From Terana coerulea (Eukaryota; Basidiomycota; Agaricomycetes; Polyporales; Phanerochaetaceae), in contig JAKOGH010000457.1 of assembly GCA_024811115.1 (NCBI GenBank), positions 1 to 34,311 on the forward strand: 34,311 bases of DNA, written 5' to 3'. Each line of letters starts with the position of its first letter. Within the stretch, counting starts at the first letter, position 1. A model generated the notes under the pieces. It saw only the letters and a program-made list of their open reading frames with translations, had not been told where the DNA came from and searched no databases. Positions 20,393 through 32,298 of the stretch are shown one piece after another. Made by a program: the position numbers and the translations under genes.

Positions 20393-20767
20393 GATTTAAT
20401 ATGACAATACATATATAGAGGGTGGCAAAGGCCAACTCCCAGTAAACTTCACAGAACAAGGACAGATGCTAATACTTATCCCCTTAATAACCAAGTCAGC
20501 ATTGCTACAATGTACAATATATAGAATACATACCTTGTCTCTAATGACTAAAAGGTTGAAATGAAGAGCAGGGCAAGAGAGTCTCAATGCTAAGAGTCCG
20601 AAAGCGTGAGAAGAATTGAGCCGCATTTGGGCACTAAGTGCCGGGATCATCGAAATAAAGTCCAAGGCTTTGGAACTGCTACCAGGCTTTGTCTTTGTGC
20701 TGAATAAATGTAAGGAAAATAAATAAAAAACAATACTACTTATGCACGCTCTGTCTTTAACATATGC
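20393..20767. other. Unidentified segment between LTR copy B and resumed transposon
   Basis: Less AT-rich than its surroundings. A minus-strand frame at 20396-20665 is open (includes LALRLSCPALHFNLLVIRDK) and is followed by GTATGT, a possible splice donor. I cannot assign it to any family. It lies inside copy 2 of the CAGTAAAGC family and so was probably inserted together with, or before, the LTR. Confidence 0.3.
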
Positions 20768-20940
20768 TTGTTAAATAGCTTAAAATAAACCTAAACCTAT
20801 TTATTTTCTAAAATACATTATATTGCTCTCTATAACAACAAGCTACTTTTCAGAGGTGTAATATAATTTATGAGTAGTTAGTTAATAGCTTGTAATATTT
20901 ATATATTTGTATGATTATAAAAAGCCATACTATATATAAC

Positions 20941-21890
20941 ACACTATAATAATATTGGTATACTATAAATCAAAAGCTACATCTTGAAAGCAGTATTACT
21001 GATATTGCACAAATAGTTAGAACATGTCATTACATTTATTTTAATTATATCTCTGTTAATGAAATCAATATCACTTTAGCAGAGATTTGATGATACTATC
21101 ACTATATATAGTAATCTATGGCTTTCTAAAATTGTGCATTGGTAGTAGCTAAATAATGATACTTATATTGCGTTCTAATGCATTTTGATTAAGCATTCTA
21201 ATTATAAAAGTATTGCTGAATGAAGTTGAGACCTAATTGCCTTTGTAAATGACTTTTGCCTGCTATTATATTTGTATATACAGTAAAACTAGGCATTTAT
21301 ATTTACCATTTTGAACTTTGCATAATAACTGCTAAAGCGATTTTTTCATTCTAATTTAGTTTGAATTATCTTTTTAAAAGCGATTTTTATCAAAATATGC
21401 GCTAAAATAAAATTTTGAATAAATCTCAAAACATGCGCATTAAATGTACATGTGATATTATAATTGATCATAATTTTGTAAATTGTATTCTATATTAAAA
21501 TAAGCTAGTTAAATTTAAGAATAATATTATATCATCAATTACTATAACTTTCTTTATTACCATACTTAGCTTCATTATAGTTGATAGTAATTAATTAGCA
21601 TTTCTAGCCAAGTATTTTATATTAGTAGCAACTTATTTACAATTGTAACACTTTGCATAGAAATGTCACTATTATTACAATCATCACTTATACAATGCAG
21701 TGTGTTTTATAGTATCTTTGCAGTAATACAAAAGGTATTATGGTAATTGTTGCAGTATTTTGACAGATATTATAATGATCACTGCAGTAGTTTGGCAAGT
21801 TTTACAATAGCTACTGCATTATTGTGTTCTTGTTATGCTTGGATTTATGCGGTTATGAGCACAATTGTATTAGAGTAATTAGTGGCATTG
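20941..21890. other. AT-rich unassigned DNA
   Basis: Strongly AT-rich with several short repeated words (for example TTGCAGTATTTTGACAGATA near 21750 and similar wording near 21785), but no open frame, no paired termini and no clear relation to other families in the window. Confidence 0.35.
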
Positions 21891-21892
21891 TA

Positions 21893-22697
21893 TAGTACAG
21901 CTCAAAACTAATCAAGTACAGTTGGCAAGCTTGGAAAAATTGCTTATATCTTTTTAGCTAGAAAACCATTTGACCTAAATATTTGATGGAAAGCTTCATA
22001 CCAGAGTTTCCTTTGAATGTGGCCACACTGTCATGCATGGCAAGTGTAACTGAATTAATAGGCAATATATGCCAAATATGCATTTTAAATAAATTAACCG
22101 TGAGCTTATAGTGAACTTGTTCATGTTCTCTTTTAAGGCCATATTATACCACCTCACTACTCACAACAAATGCTATGCTATAATACAAACAATATATATC
22201 ATTATTTTGCATAAACGTAAATGCACTGCAACTTTGAATGTTGCACACTTATCGAAAATGATGTATAGGGGGTATTCCTAAAGTTCAGTCTACATATGCA
22301 CATTACATACTTGTAGATGAATCGTACAAAGTATAAATTAACTACTCATAAGATTTACTGCTCTATAACACAGTCAACTTAATGGAATGTAAAATCACAC
22401 GGTATGAAGTTTGGAAGGAAACAGGCTAAGGTTTATTTTCAGCTATGAAGCAAGTCTGTGATATATTTCCCTGCTGAGATATAGCTGATTTATTCAAAAT
22501 GCAAGGATGTCATATATTGTGCATTGATTCAGTTGCACTTGCCATGTATGGCAATGTGGCCATATTAACAAGAAGCACTAGTATGAAGCTTGCCAACTAT
22601 CAAGCATTCAGGGCACAAGCTTTCTTAGCTAAACAAACATAAGCCAATCTTTCCAAGCCTGCTAACTGTACTTGAGCTATTTTTTATAATGCTATAG
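21893..22697. mobile_element. CAGTAAAGC-family element, copy 3 (about 805 bp)
   Basis: Left end TAGTACAGCTCAAAACTAAT follows TA at 21891-21892. The right end, GAGCTATTTTTTATAATGCT, is a decayed inverted version followed by TA. Both arms carry the family block (GGCTTGGAAAAATTGC, and its complement near 22645). The central part, 22120-22345, matches the reverse complement of 15890-16130 in copy 1. No coding frame. Confidence 0.72.
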
Positions 22698-22699
22698 TA

Positions 22700-23325
22700 G
22701 GCTTTCCATTTGCATGTACAGTGCTTTTCAGCAAGTGGTGCACAATTAGCGTAGTCAGATTTATTGTTATTAAAGCTAGTGGTTTGAACATTGTATTTAA
22801 TGCTAAAGTTTCACAAAGCTCATATGCATGCTTTTGCATTTTGTGCTTGACTTACTCAACTTTTCACTAGCGTGCTTTGCTGCATTGCTTAGGACTTAAT
22901 GTTTTATTCTCCTTTACTGTCACTAAAACTTCCTAGCTATCAGAATTAGCAGCCACAAGCAATGTGGCTGTTTTATTAGATGTGACTTGTTGGAAATCAA
23001 ATAGTGCAAGTGCTGGGAATAGATCAGCTATATTCCATTTTTAATAGCAAATGCACTACTAATTCTTCAACAACTGCTCAGTGAAGCATCAGTTTGGAAA
23101 AGTATTTAATTTACTTCAATGTGAGGTTATAGAGTATATACTTGCCTGAAGGATCCTTAAAAAATTTAAGAGTGCATCAAGGTCACATGGTACTACCACA
23201 CACATTTATACATAGGCTGTTTGTCCAATAGCTCTCATAGGCTTCACCGAAGTCTTGGCCCACCATCTTCGCCAAAAGTCGGACAAGTGGTGCTACTGAT
23301 ATTTGCCTCACTTGAAATTACACAA
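22700..23325. other. Unassigned segment before LTR copy C
   Basis: No gene or paired termini. The last 120 bases before the LTR are richer in G and C; on the minus strand they would lie just inside the LTR and could be a stump of retrotransposon internal sequence. No primer-binding site is convincing. Confidence 0.35.
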
Positions 23326-23887
23326 TATCACAAAACTATAATACTCACCTGCTGGGATGACTTGAAAGATGTGGGAAAAGCAGGGGGACTTGAGTAGAGC
23401 TAGTAGAGTAGATATGAATTAACAATGTTGTTGAGTCTGGGGTTTAGCCTACAGATCAGCCTCTTTATATACATGTGTAGAGGGACCCCAGACACTATCT
23501 AAGACCTCTAATACCATATGCTGACTAATACAGTCAGGTAACATCTGACTAAGGCTCTAGAGCATACTACTGCTCTAACTCCTTTATTAGATCTGACCTA
23601 GCTATCATGCCGACATTAACACTATCTAGATGTCCTAATTGAGCTACTGCACACTACCAGTCCATGATGTTATACTGAAATCATACCGAGATCACAGTCC
23701 AGAACAGTTCCAAACTAGAGTCCTAGACCCTACATCCGTATAAGGCATATCCTCGATGTCCATGCAACAAGCACATGGCAAACTGATCTAGCATCTTGTA
23801 ACACTGTATGACAACCTGGTGATATGTTCCGTGACTTGATGTTACACTCTAAGCACTGTGGACTAGCACTGAGGGATATTTGTGACA
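23326..23887 (-). mobile_element. LTR copy C (562 bp), inverted, without matching flanks
   Basis: On the minus strand it starts TGTCACAAATATCCCTCAG and ends TTTTGTGATA, the most complete terminal pair of the three copies. Flanking pentamers differ (CACAA before 23326, ACCTG after 23887). A missing duplication suggests recombination between different elements, or loss of the rest of a longer element, rather than a simple solo LTR. Confidence 0.82.
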
Positions 23888-23892
23888 ACCTG

Positions 23893-26800
23893 AGGACAAG
23901 TCAAATGTAAATATGAATAAACAAAAAACACACAAGGCACCTATAAGCTCGAGTTCAACAATTCCTCCAATAAATCAATATTATGGTGGCGTGTGGTCAT
24001 ATCAGCAAGAAAAAAAAAGCATATAATTAAGCTATGAATATAGAATGTGAGACACATTCATATATATACAAACAAAACAGTACAAAAAGCGGACTAGTAA
24101 AAATAAGGATAGTATTGGATTAAATGGTAAATAAGTGGTTATCTAGGTTGTGACACTACAACATTGAGATTTGATGACTAGTGCAAAATAATAACGAGGG
24201 TGCTCACTTTTACAATTCCCAAGCGTCACCAGAGTGTCTTGGAATACAGAGCTGGCCATCTCCACCTACAGTTTAGCTAAGCAGCCTGTGTGCCGCTTGT
24301 TGCAAGTGTGCTGAGTAGTTGTTGTGGCGGGATCAGAGCTATTAAAAGAGCAACCTAACAAAAGAGAAGTCAGAGAACTTTAAAAAAAAGCCAGAAATAC
24401 TGCAGTTGAAGAGGAGATGCCGTAAAGCTTGCTTTTGCTGATGGAAGTACCGAGCTAGGAGCTGTTACCATTAATGGACAATAGCAGCAAACCCACTCCG
24501 CTTAATGAAGCAGGAGTTGATTAGGAGTGGGATGCTCCCTTATATATATTGCAGTTGTCTTCATTGACCTCGTCAAAGCAGTCGTTTTGAAACTCAATAA
24601 AGCGCAACTGCTGCAGCTTATTTACCAAAAGTGAGTAAATTATCCTGCTGAGCTTGCTTTGAGGGACTTTATCTTTGCTTTTCTCCTGTTCATTGCAATC
24701 ATGAACCATGATCTCACTGCGTCAAAGCAACCTGATTGCTATAAAATGTGAACTTGTTCATAGGCTCTAATGTCTTCTAAGCAGGGAAAGAAGAAAAAGT
24801 CTATATTGAGCAATACATGCGTAAAGCTGTTGCAATTAAGAATGCAGGTGGCACTGTCCAATTGAAAACCTATTCATTGTTTGTAGCTTACTGGCATTGT
24901 TATAGCTATATATGCATGTGATTGAGATGATTGAGCTATTCTTCAATTACACAAGACTTGAGCTAGCCATTGCATGAGTGTTTAATATTGAGCAGCTGCT
25001 TACTTACATTGAACAAACTCACATTGAATAAATGCACAATCACGTTGTTGGTGGAAGTGAAAAATACGCTTGTGATGTAAATAAGCAAAAAGCCATTAAA
25101 GACTGAATCTAACTGTGATGGACCTCGCAAAGCCCCCAACCTTGATAGACTTGTCACAATAGTGCTAGAAGAGGATGCACAATTCAAAAAGTAAGATCCT
25201 GCTGGACTTTGCTAACTTTCCGAACTACCAGAAAATTCTTCTCAAATACCTAAAAGAGCAATAACATAAACAATGATGAGCTCACTATTGATTCACTCGA
25301 CAAACTAATATTGCCAGTAAGCACACAAGCACCATTTTAAAGATGTAATTACCCACACTCTGCATATTGCACGCTTTATAACATAAATACATACTTACTG
25401 CTTACATCATACCCGAACAGGCTTCGCGAGTTTACTCTGTGCACTGGCACTTCATGCTCCACACACATGTGCTGGGCCTACTCTGCATTTTGTAGCCACT
25501 ACTCAACATTGCCATTGAGCTGCGAGCAACTCTAAAATGTTTGGTAGCACTCTGCCATCATCGGAGTCTAACAGTGGACTGAGGAGGCCAACAGACAGTT
25601 CAAGCTAAACTATCCACACTAATTTCAACAAATTCACGAGTCTTATAATATCAATTCCTTGTCTATCTAGCTTTAAAGCCTTCAGAGATTTTATTTTGGT
25701 CTGCGTTGAGCATTTTCAATGGCCCACATAACACTAATGTTACAAGTTTGAAATGCAAAAGCATCGGCCCACTTAGATGGGCATTCAAGTCCTCTTCATA
25801 GAGCACTGAGAGCTGAAGAGCACACCTTTTATTTCCCATCTCCAGTTCCGTTCTATGCCTAATTGCTATCTCTATCTCTAACAGACTATTAAAAAAAGTC
25901 CAAGGGCATGCTTCGGCTAAGCATATAATGATGAGCTCAAGTAAAGATGCTGCACCAAAAGAGCTAGCTACAAATGCACTAATTCAATCACTACTTTACC
26001 TAATACTACACAACTCTTTTGTTTTGTGTCTTTATTAGCCAGAACAGATAGTGCCTCTTTCTCCTTTCTGCTTTAGCAATGCAACGGGATACGCACCCAA
26101 TCAGAATTTTGTAGCAAACTAGCAGTTGAAGGAAAACTAGCAAATCTGGTAAGTTCCACAATTTCGAGCTTAATGTAGTATTATCCTTACCAGCATATCC
26201 TCTCTACTGACATTGAGAAGCTCAACACTTTTTACTTTTTTAGCTGAAGGCACTTAAATTGATGGCACTATATCTCAACAATAGGTGTTCAAGGCACAGC
26301 CGCATATGATGTTTATAAGGTTTTCCACTTATCACTTGTTTGTGTTCATCATAGGTTATTATATGCAGCTGCAAATCAATCATGGTTTACTCATTTCATC
26401 TTCTCAAAATGGATCCAGTTATCTGTTAAATTTTTTGGCTCCTCTTTTACTTGCACCACATGTAAAAACATTATAGAAAGGAGGAAGGGACTCCAGGGAG
26501 ACTTAAACTGTAGGCAGCACAAAGGCCAATGGAAATGCTTTCAGAGGCAGCAAATGAGTTAAAAGCATCTGAATATCAGATAAATGTGGCGATACCTATA
26601 TTGATACTTAAACATCAAGCAATCCCATCCTAACTCTATTATTGTGCAACTTTCTAATATTGAATTGTGTTCATGGACTTTTCTAGTCACACTTTAAGAA
26701 GCACGGTTTTCTACACAAAATCTGCTTCATCCTATTTCTAGAAGGACTTGTAAGTGAGGAAGGTGTCATTGGTTCGGAAAAGGAAGCACTGACACTGATA

Positions 26801-28067
26801 TCTTGCCTCCTGCACAGTCAAGGCAGCCCCAGCCAAAATGCTCTGAAGTCTCATAATTAAAGGAGGCCAGAATATTTTCTGAGTCTACTACTCTCATATC
26901 ACGAACTAGCCTAAGGACATTCTGTTGAAGTTGCCCAACTCATACAATTTACTAGTGGACTTGTACACAAAATCCTTGATGGGTTTAGCCTGTGTATGGG
27001 AATTAAAATCTAGTGAAAATACGTAGTGCAATCATACAATGCATTAAAGGTGAGAGGTTTATGACCTGGCGGAGGATTGCATCTTGTATCGTCGAGAAAG
27101 TTCATTCATAGATGCAATGTGGTGCTGAGTTTGGAGGAATGGACTTAATTAAGCATGTGCAGATTTGTGAGGTATTAAAAGGCAGACATTGAAAGTTAGT
27201 CAAAAGAAGTAGCTTTGTTTGGATAGTGTCTACTGTAATATTTTCCCTATTTGGATTTTATGTTGCTCAACATGTGGCATTCTTTGATACTAGCGGATGT
27301 TCAAAATGCACTCTCTATCGATATTGACCATCTCAAAAGCTTTTGCTTAAGGCCCTGCAATTTTTTCATACTCTTATGTTACCTACAAAAGTATGCTCCT
27401 TAACAATAAGCATCGTCAGCTTTGACCCTGCTGAATATTTGGCTATCTAAATATTAGCTGTATAATGAACTGTGTCACCTCTTACAAAATCCTGCAATGA
27501 AGTTCCTCCAGTTTAAGCAGCTGTTGAAGCTTATAAGAGGTGTGATCTCGAATCCGCAAGGTGTGTAAATAGAAGTAGTCAAAGATAGCAGCTTTGAGAC
27601 AAACTGGTATCTCTCCAGCAACTCTTGACTCTATACCCTCGGCTCAACATGATTTGTGCCGCTTGGGAATTTGATGAAACAGGCTCACACAAATTATACA
27701 GGTAATTTTATTTGTTTTTATAGCAAAGATTTGTATGCATGAGTTAGTCATAGTAGTCATTATAAGGGAACTGGAACCTACAAAGACAAAAGCTAACACA
27801 AGCACGTGCGAGACATAAATCCTATTATTCTATGATTGCAAGTCAACATCATAGAAAGTAGCGATGGGCATGAAGACCTCTCTTGCTACAGACACCCAAG
27901 CTGTGGTATATTCTAGCAGGTTACAAAAGTCAAGGCCAAGTTTGTGTATTCAGACAATCTGCAAAGCTCTAGTGAGAACAGAGAACAAAGGGATATAATC
28001 TGCTTACATGCGAAGTTATCAGGGCTTAGGACAAGCCATGGCAAATCTTCTAAATTTCTGCAATGTG
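23893..28067. other. 4.2 kb of unidentified, moderately AT-rich DNA with coding-like fragments
   Basis: This block is less AT-rich than the transposons on either side and shares no repeat with them that I could see. Plus-strand 25091-25190 reads openly (includes NCDGPRKAPNLDRLVTIVLE) and is followed by GTAAGA, a CTAAC branch-like word and CCAG (to 25231), as in a short intron. A second donor-like GTAAGC lies at 25319. Other short frames (24521-24709 and 24963-25187 on minus, 26285-26476 on plus) have no motif I recognise. It may be a decayed multi-exon gene or a large transposon; I cannot name either. Confidence 0.35.
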
Positions 28068-28452
28068 GTCATAGTGAGCTTTGCAATGGGTAAGCACCGA
28101 TTTTATAGGCCTTATTACCTATCTCAACTATATTCAAACTGTATCTCCAAGCCAGTGCAGGAGTCTTTTAGTGGCTTCTTGTGTTTAATATTGAGCAGTG
28201 TAACAAGTCTGTGCACTATTTCTTTGCCGATCTATAGTTGATTCAATCACAATGCAAGTTTGGCGATATTATTGTGCATTTATACAGCTCGAACTTGTTA
28301 TATATGATAATGGGCCCGCATCATAAATAAGCACTAGTATGTTGGTTTCCAACTATTGCATAATAGTGCTCGAGGCTTGCTTGTTGAAATGGTACATATG
28401 CTGATTTTTCGAAGCTGCTAACTGTGACTTGCATTATTCTTGAGCTTTATAG
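28068..28452 (+). mobile_element. CAGTAAAGC-family element, right end only
   Basis: Matches the right arm of copy 1: GAAGCTGCTAACTGTGACTT and GCATTATTCTTGAGCTTTAT near 28412-28450 are the family terminus in forward orientation. Similarity runs back to about 28068. A left end was not found; 23893-28067 could be foreign DNA that displaced it. Confidence 0.6.
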
Positions 28453-29117
28453 CGATATATTATTCAAGTCCACCATCAACACATAGTCATAACATTAACA
28501 TACTGTATGTATCTCACACATTTGCTCACAACCTAGTACAGACAACACATTGTATAGCCGAGCAATTAAAAAAAATTATAGCATTCAAGAGAGTCAGATG
28601 CTATTTACCGCTTTATAAATATATTCTGACAAGAGAAATGTGTTCAATATTGGCCTATATATAGCAGTTCACTATTGTGTTCTTAACATCAACACTGACT
28701 TGAACAGAACGAGCTCAATGCATTTATTTGTCCTAGTTCCCATAGATTAGCAATGCCTTAATTTGGCCATTGCTCATTAGTATTCATGTACTTTTCTTTT
28801 CCATTGCTATAATAGCAATGGAAAGAGGATATGTAAAGCAGTTTAACTGCTTCGTTGGGTAAAGTTAGCACTTACTTGTTGTAATTTTGAAAGATTTATT
28901 ATGACCACAATATATAGTTTAAAACTATACACATGCTCTGTTGAAAAGTAGATTAAATTGTAATAATTCGGAAGATAATTCTACATATATGTAAGAGTAA
29001 ATCTATGATGTTTATTGCTGTATCTGATTGTTTGCCCTTCTAAACACTATATTGAATATTTCATTATGAAATTATCACTAGTAATGCAAAATATAGCAGG
29101 CTATCATTGCCTATTAT
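28453..29117. other. AT-rich unassigned DNA with a 13-bp hairpin
   Basis: No supported gene; a 74-codon frame at 28440-28664 has no family character. A near-perfect palindrome occurs at 28798-28824: TTTCCATTGCTAT, one A, then its exact complement ATAGCAATGGAAA. A small hairpin or old terminal repeat is possible. Confidence 0.4.
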
Positions 29118-29119
29118 TA

Positions 29120-30662
29120 CAGTAAAGCTTAAAATTAATACAACTACAGTTAGCTGGCTTGGAAAAATTGGTGTATTTTTTTGTCTAAAAAGCTTTCAAT
29201 GTAGATGTTTTACAATCAGAAAGCTCTATAATAAAGCTTCATTTTAATTTAGCCACATTATTGGATATAATAAGTTTAGATAGATTATTGCACACTATAT
29301 ACTAAATTTGCATTTTGAATAAAATAACGTAGTCTGTCAATATAATATATTACAAACTGTTGCATAACTTAAAATAAATCTAAACTTATCTGCTTTTTAA
29401 ATTATATTATGTGGCTCTGCAAGCCACCAATATAAATCCTCTGTAACGCAATATATCTTATAAGTGGTTAGTTAACAAATTGTAACATTTACAATGAAGA
29501 TTAAAATAACGCAAGTGTCGTTAGCAGACTTGGAAAGATTGGATTATATCTTTTAACTAAAAAATATACTGATATAAATATCTGGTATAGTAATTCTAAA
29601 TGAATAAATATACTATATGCTATACTTGCATTTTATATGAATTAGTTGTAGTTTGATAACAAGCTTGAAATAAACCCAGATATATTTGCGTTCTAAGCCA
29701 TAATATGCTGCTTTGCACACATGCAAAGTGAATTTTTAGTAGTGCAATCTATTTCAATAGTAGTTAGCCAATTATTCGTAATATTTATATAGATGTGTAT
29801 AATATGTATATGCTAACTAAACTTTATATATATTATTTACATGCTAATATGCACAAATATATAAAACCATAGCTGTATATAACTACTTAATATAATATTA
29901 TAGTGCATTTATGTGTTTGTAAAATAATAATCTATATTATTTGTAGTATAATACACTATATAAAATAAGTAGTGAGTCTATATAACATACAGTATATAGC
30001 AGACATTTATTTATTCAAAACTACTATATATGGCATTTGGGCCACATTGAAGAAAACTTCATTAGAGGCCTTTTGACTATGAAATATTTATATTGCAAGC
30101 CTTTTAGTCAAAATAATATAAGCTAATCTTTTTAAGCCTGCAAACTATGCTGATGTTATTTTTCAGAGTTATTATATATATATGTATAATGTATATGTAC
30201 AAATCAAATTTTACATATGCAGCTTATATGCTAATATACACAAATACATACAAATATAGCTGTATATCACTACTTAATATAAGATTACAGTACATTTATG
30301 TTTTTGCAAAATGAAAATCTATATCATTTGCAATATAGTGTAATATATTGAGTAAATAGTGAGCTTACTAAATATGGCTTTGAAGTGGGCATGCATTGAT
30401 TTATTTTAAGTTATGTAATAAGGTTTTAACCAACTTTATTGCTAAACTGTGGTCAATTCATTAAAATGCAAGTTCAGCATGTAATGCATAGTAATCCATT
30501 CAGATTTGCCATACATAGTAATGTGGCTACATTAGAATAAAGCTTTATTATAGCGCTTCTTAACTATAAAACATTTATATCAAAAGCTTTCTTGATTAAA
30601 AACATATAAGCCAATATTTTCATACTTACTGGCTGTATTTCTACTACTTTTGAGCTTTACTG
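29120..30662. mobile_element. CAGTAAAGC-family element, copy 5 (1543 bp with a nested relative)
   Basis: The clearest ends of the family: CAGTAAAGCTTAAAATTAAT after TA (29118-29119), and on the right the complement of CAGTAAAGCTCAAAAGTAGT, followed by CA where TA is expected. Arms are similar for about 300 bases (GCCACATTATTGGATATAAT against GCCACATTACTATGTATGG). Removing the insert at 29492-30174 leaves about 860 bp, close to copies 1 and 3. Confidence 0.8.
29492..30174. mobile_element. CAGTAAAGC-family element, copy 6 (683 bp), inserted in copy 5
   Basis: Left end CAATGAAGATTAAAATAACG after TA (29490-29491); right end GTTATTTTTCAGAGTTATTA before TA (30175-30176). Copy 5 reads GTAACATT-TA before it and TA-TATATGTATAATG after. 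Copy 6's own interior shows the joined version, GTAATATTTATATAGATGTG, as an empty-site homologue. So one family member landed in another. Confidence 0.78.
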
Positions 30663-30824
30663 CACTAATCATATTTTTGAACTTGTAATAGTGAACATTT
30701 ACATGCTTAAATATTTCCATGATGTTAGTAAATTAATTCATATCTTAAAGCACTGCTATTTATTTTGCCTTTCAGCTACATCAAAGTATATCATGCACAA
30801 TTCATTATGTTTCACCACTTTATA

Positions 30825-32075
30825 GGGATAAATTTTATACTATTGCATACAAGTGCTAACAAGCTTAAATAATTGATATTGATGTTATAATTTCTGAGTT
30901 TAGAAAGAAACATTTTGTATAGCTAGCACATTAGGGCAGCTTTTGACCTCATAGTGTTTTTGTCCCCATATTAATAAATTTCCGTAAATTTCGAACATAT
31001 CTGTGTGTGCTTTAGAGTGTGTGAAAATATTGGCATTTGTGGTGATTCTTTGCATTTATAATAGCAGTTATTGTGTATAATATTGATATGTTCAACATAT
31101 AAGCACAGTAGCCATAGCTCAAGGCCGTGTGAATGGCTGTAAATAATCACAGACATTTGTATTATGCATTAAAACCTATGAGATTATTTTTATGATTTTT
31201 GTAATTCCACCTGCATTTTGATATCACACTTTATTATTGCTATTTACAATCCAGAGTGGATAATGGCTTTAAAAACCAGATAAATCTAGCGAATTATGAA
31301 TACAATCAATGAAACACATACATATATAGGAAACATGTTTGCATGCTTGGCAGATGCTATTTCACCATTCTGATGGTAAGAAGCCCATGAATCTTGCTTT
31401 TACACAATGCAAGCCCTATAGCTGAGGCTGTGGATGTTCTAAAATCACAATTATGCTCCACAATGCGTATCACATGCTCTTTCATGCTTGACTAGTTTCA
31501 CAATTTATGGTGTATTACTTGTATTTGTTGATACTACACTCTATTACTGCTACTTACTAGCTTAAGGTATTTTATAGATTGAAAATACCACATAAATTTC
31601 AACAATTATGAGGATATTTATACATATACATATAACTCTGAAAAACATACTTACATATTACATGAATGCTATTCTGCTTTTCAAATGGTAACAAGCTCTT
31701 GAAACTTGCTCTTTCTGCAATGTATACCACATAGCTCATGCTGTAGATGTCCTAAGATGGCAACTATATTCCACAATGCATATAACATGCTGTTCCATAT
31801 ATATGAACATGTTTAGAGTTTATGATATTGTATATGATATATAGTGCACTGCTTTATACTTGCCACCCAGATTTACATCCAAGTATATCACATGCAATCC
31901 ATCCTGTAGGGCTTATGCTATAGCTGAGGTCTTTGTAGTAATATCCAAAAAACATACTTATATCATCTATACTGCTATTAACCCCTGTTAGCTAGTTAGA
32001 ATTGCAAGCTCACTGTTCAAAACAGTGAGAAAATTTGCTAAAGCTGTAGCACTTCAAAATAGCTAGCTAATCTGG
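30825..32075 (+). repeat. 1.2-kb dispersed repeat, copy 2 (uninterrupted)
   Basis: Collinear with 8092-9176 plus 17537-17700. Around 31915 (ATCCTGTAGGGCTTATGCTA) it passes straight through the point where copy 1 is split by the large transposon. No inverted termini or coding frame are evident, so the nature of the repeat is unknown. Confidence 0.7.
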
Positions 32076-32095
32076 TATACACAATATGACAGATA

Positions 32096-32298
32096 CTATA
32101 TGTAAAAGTTCTACATTGCTTAGCAATATAATATTATGCAGCACTACTGCAGAAAGTCTCCACCCATTTTATAGTGTAGTTTTGAGCACTACTGCAGAAA
32201 GTCCTCAGCCAAATGATGGAGTAGTTTTGGGCACTATGATAAAAAGACATTTATTGTTGGATAACGTGGTTTTGCGCACTAAAATGACAAGTCCTTAG
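32096..32298 (+). repeat. 45-bp tandem repeat, about four and a half units, open as a 15-residue protein repeat
   Basis: GCACTACTGCAGAAAGTC at 32141 and 32186, GCACTATGATAAAAAGAC at 32231 and GCACTAAAATGACAAGTC at 32276 are spaced by exactly 45 bases. A weaker unit starts near 32096. The array is open in one frame from 32086 to 32298; units read like STTAESLHPFYSVVL and STTAESPQPNDGVVL. Period divisible by three and an open frame suggest it once encoded a repeat, but no flanking domain supports a gene. Confidence 0.65.

Larger units (their letters stand above)
19551..20940 (+). mobile_element. CAGTAAAGC-family element, copy 2, left end only, interrupted by a solo LTR
   Basis: Begins TAGTGAAGCTTACAAAAATT after a TA (19549-19550), and follows the family TIR through GGCTTATATAC and AGAAAGCTCTAGAATGAAGC. 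Similarity to copies at 29120 and 29492 breaks off near 19797 and returns near 20770 (TAGCTTAAAATAAACC). The gap between holds the LTR at 19842-20392 and about 370 bases of unknown DNA. A right terminus was not found, so the copy is truncated. Confidence 0.6.
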
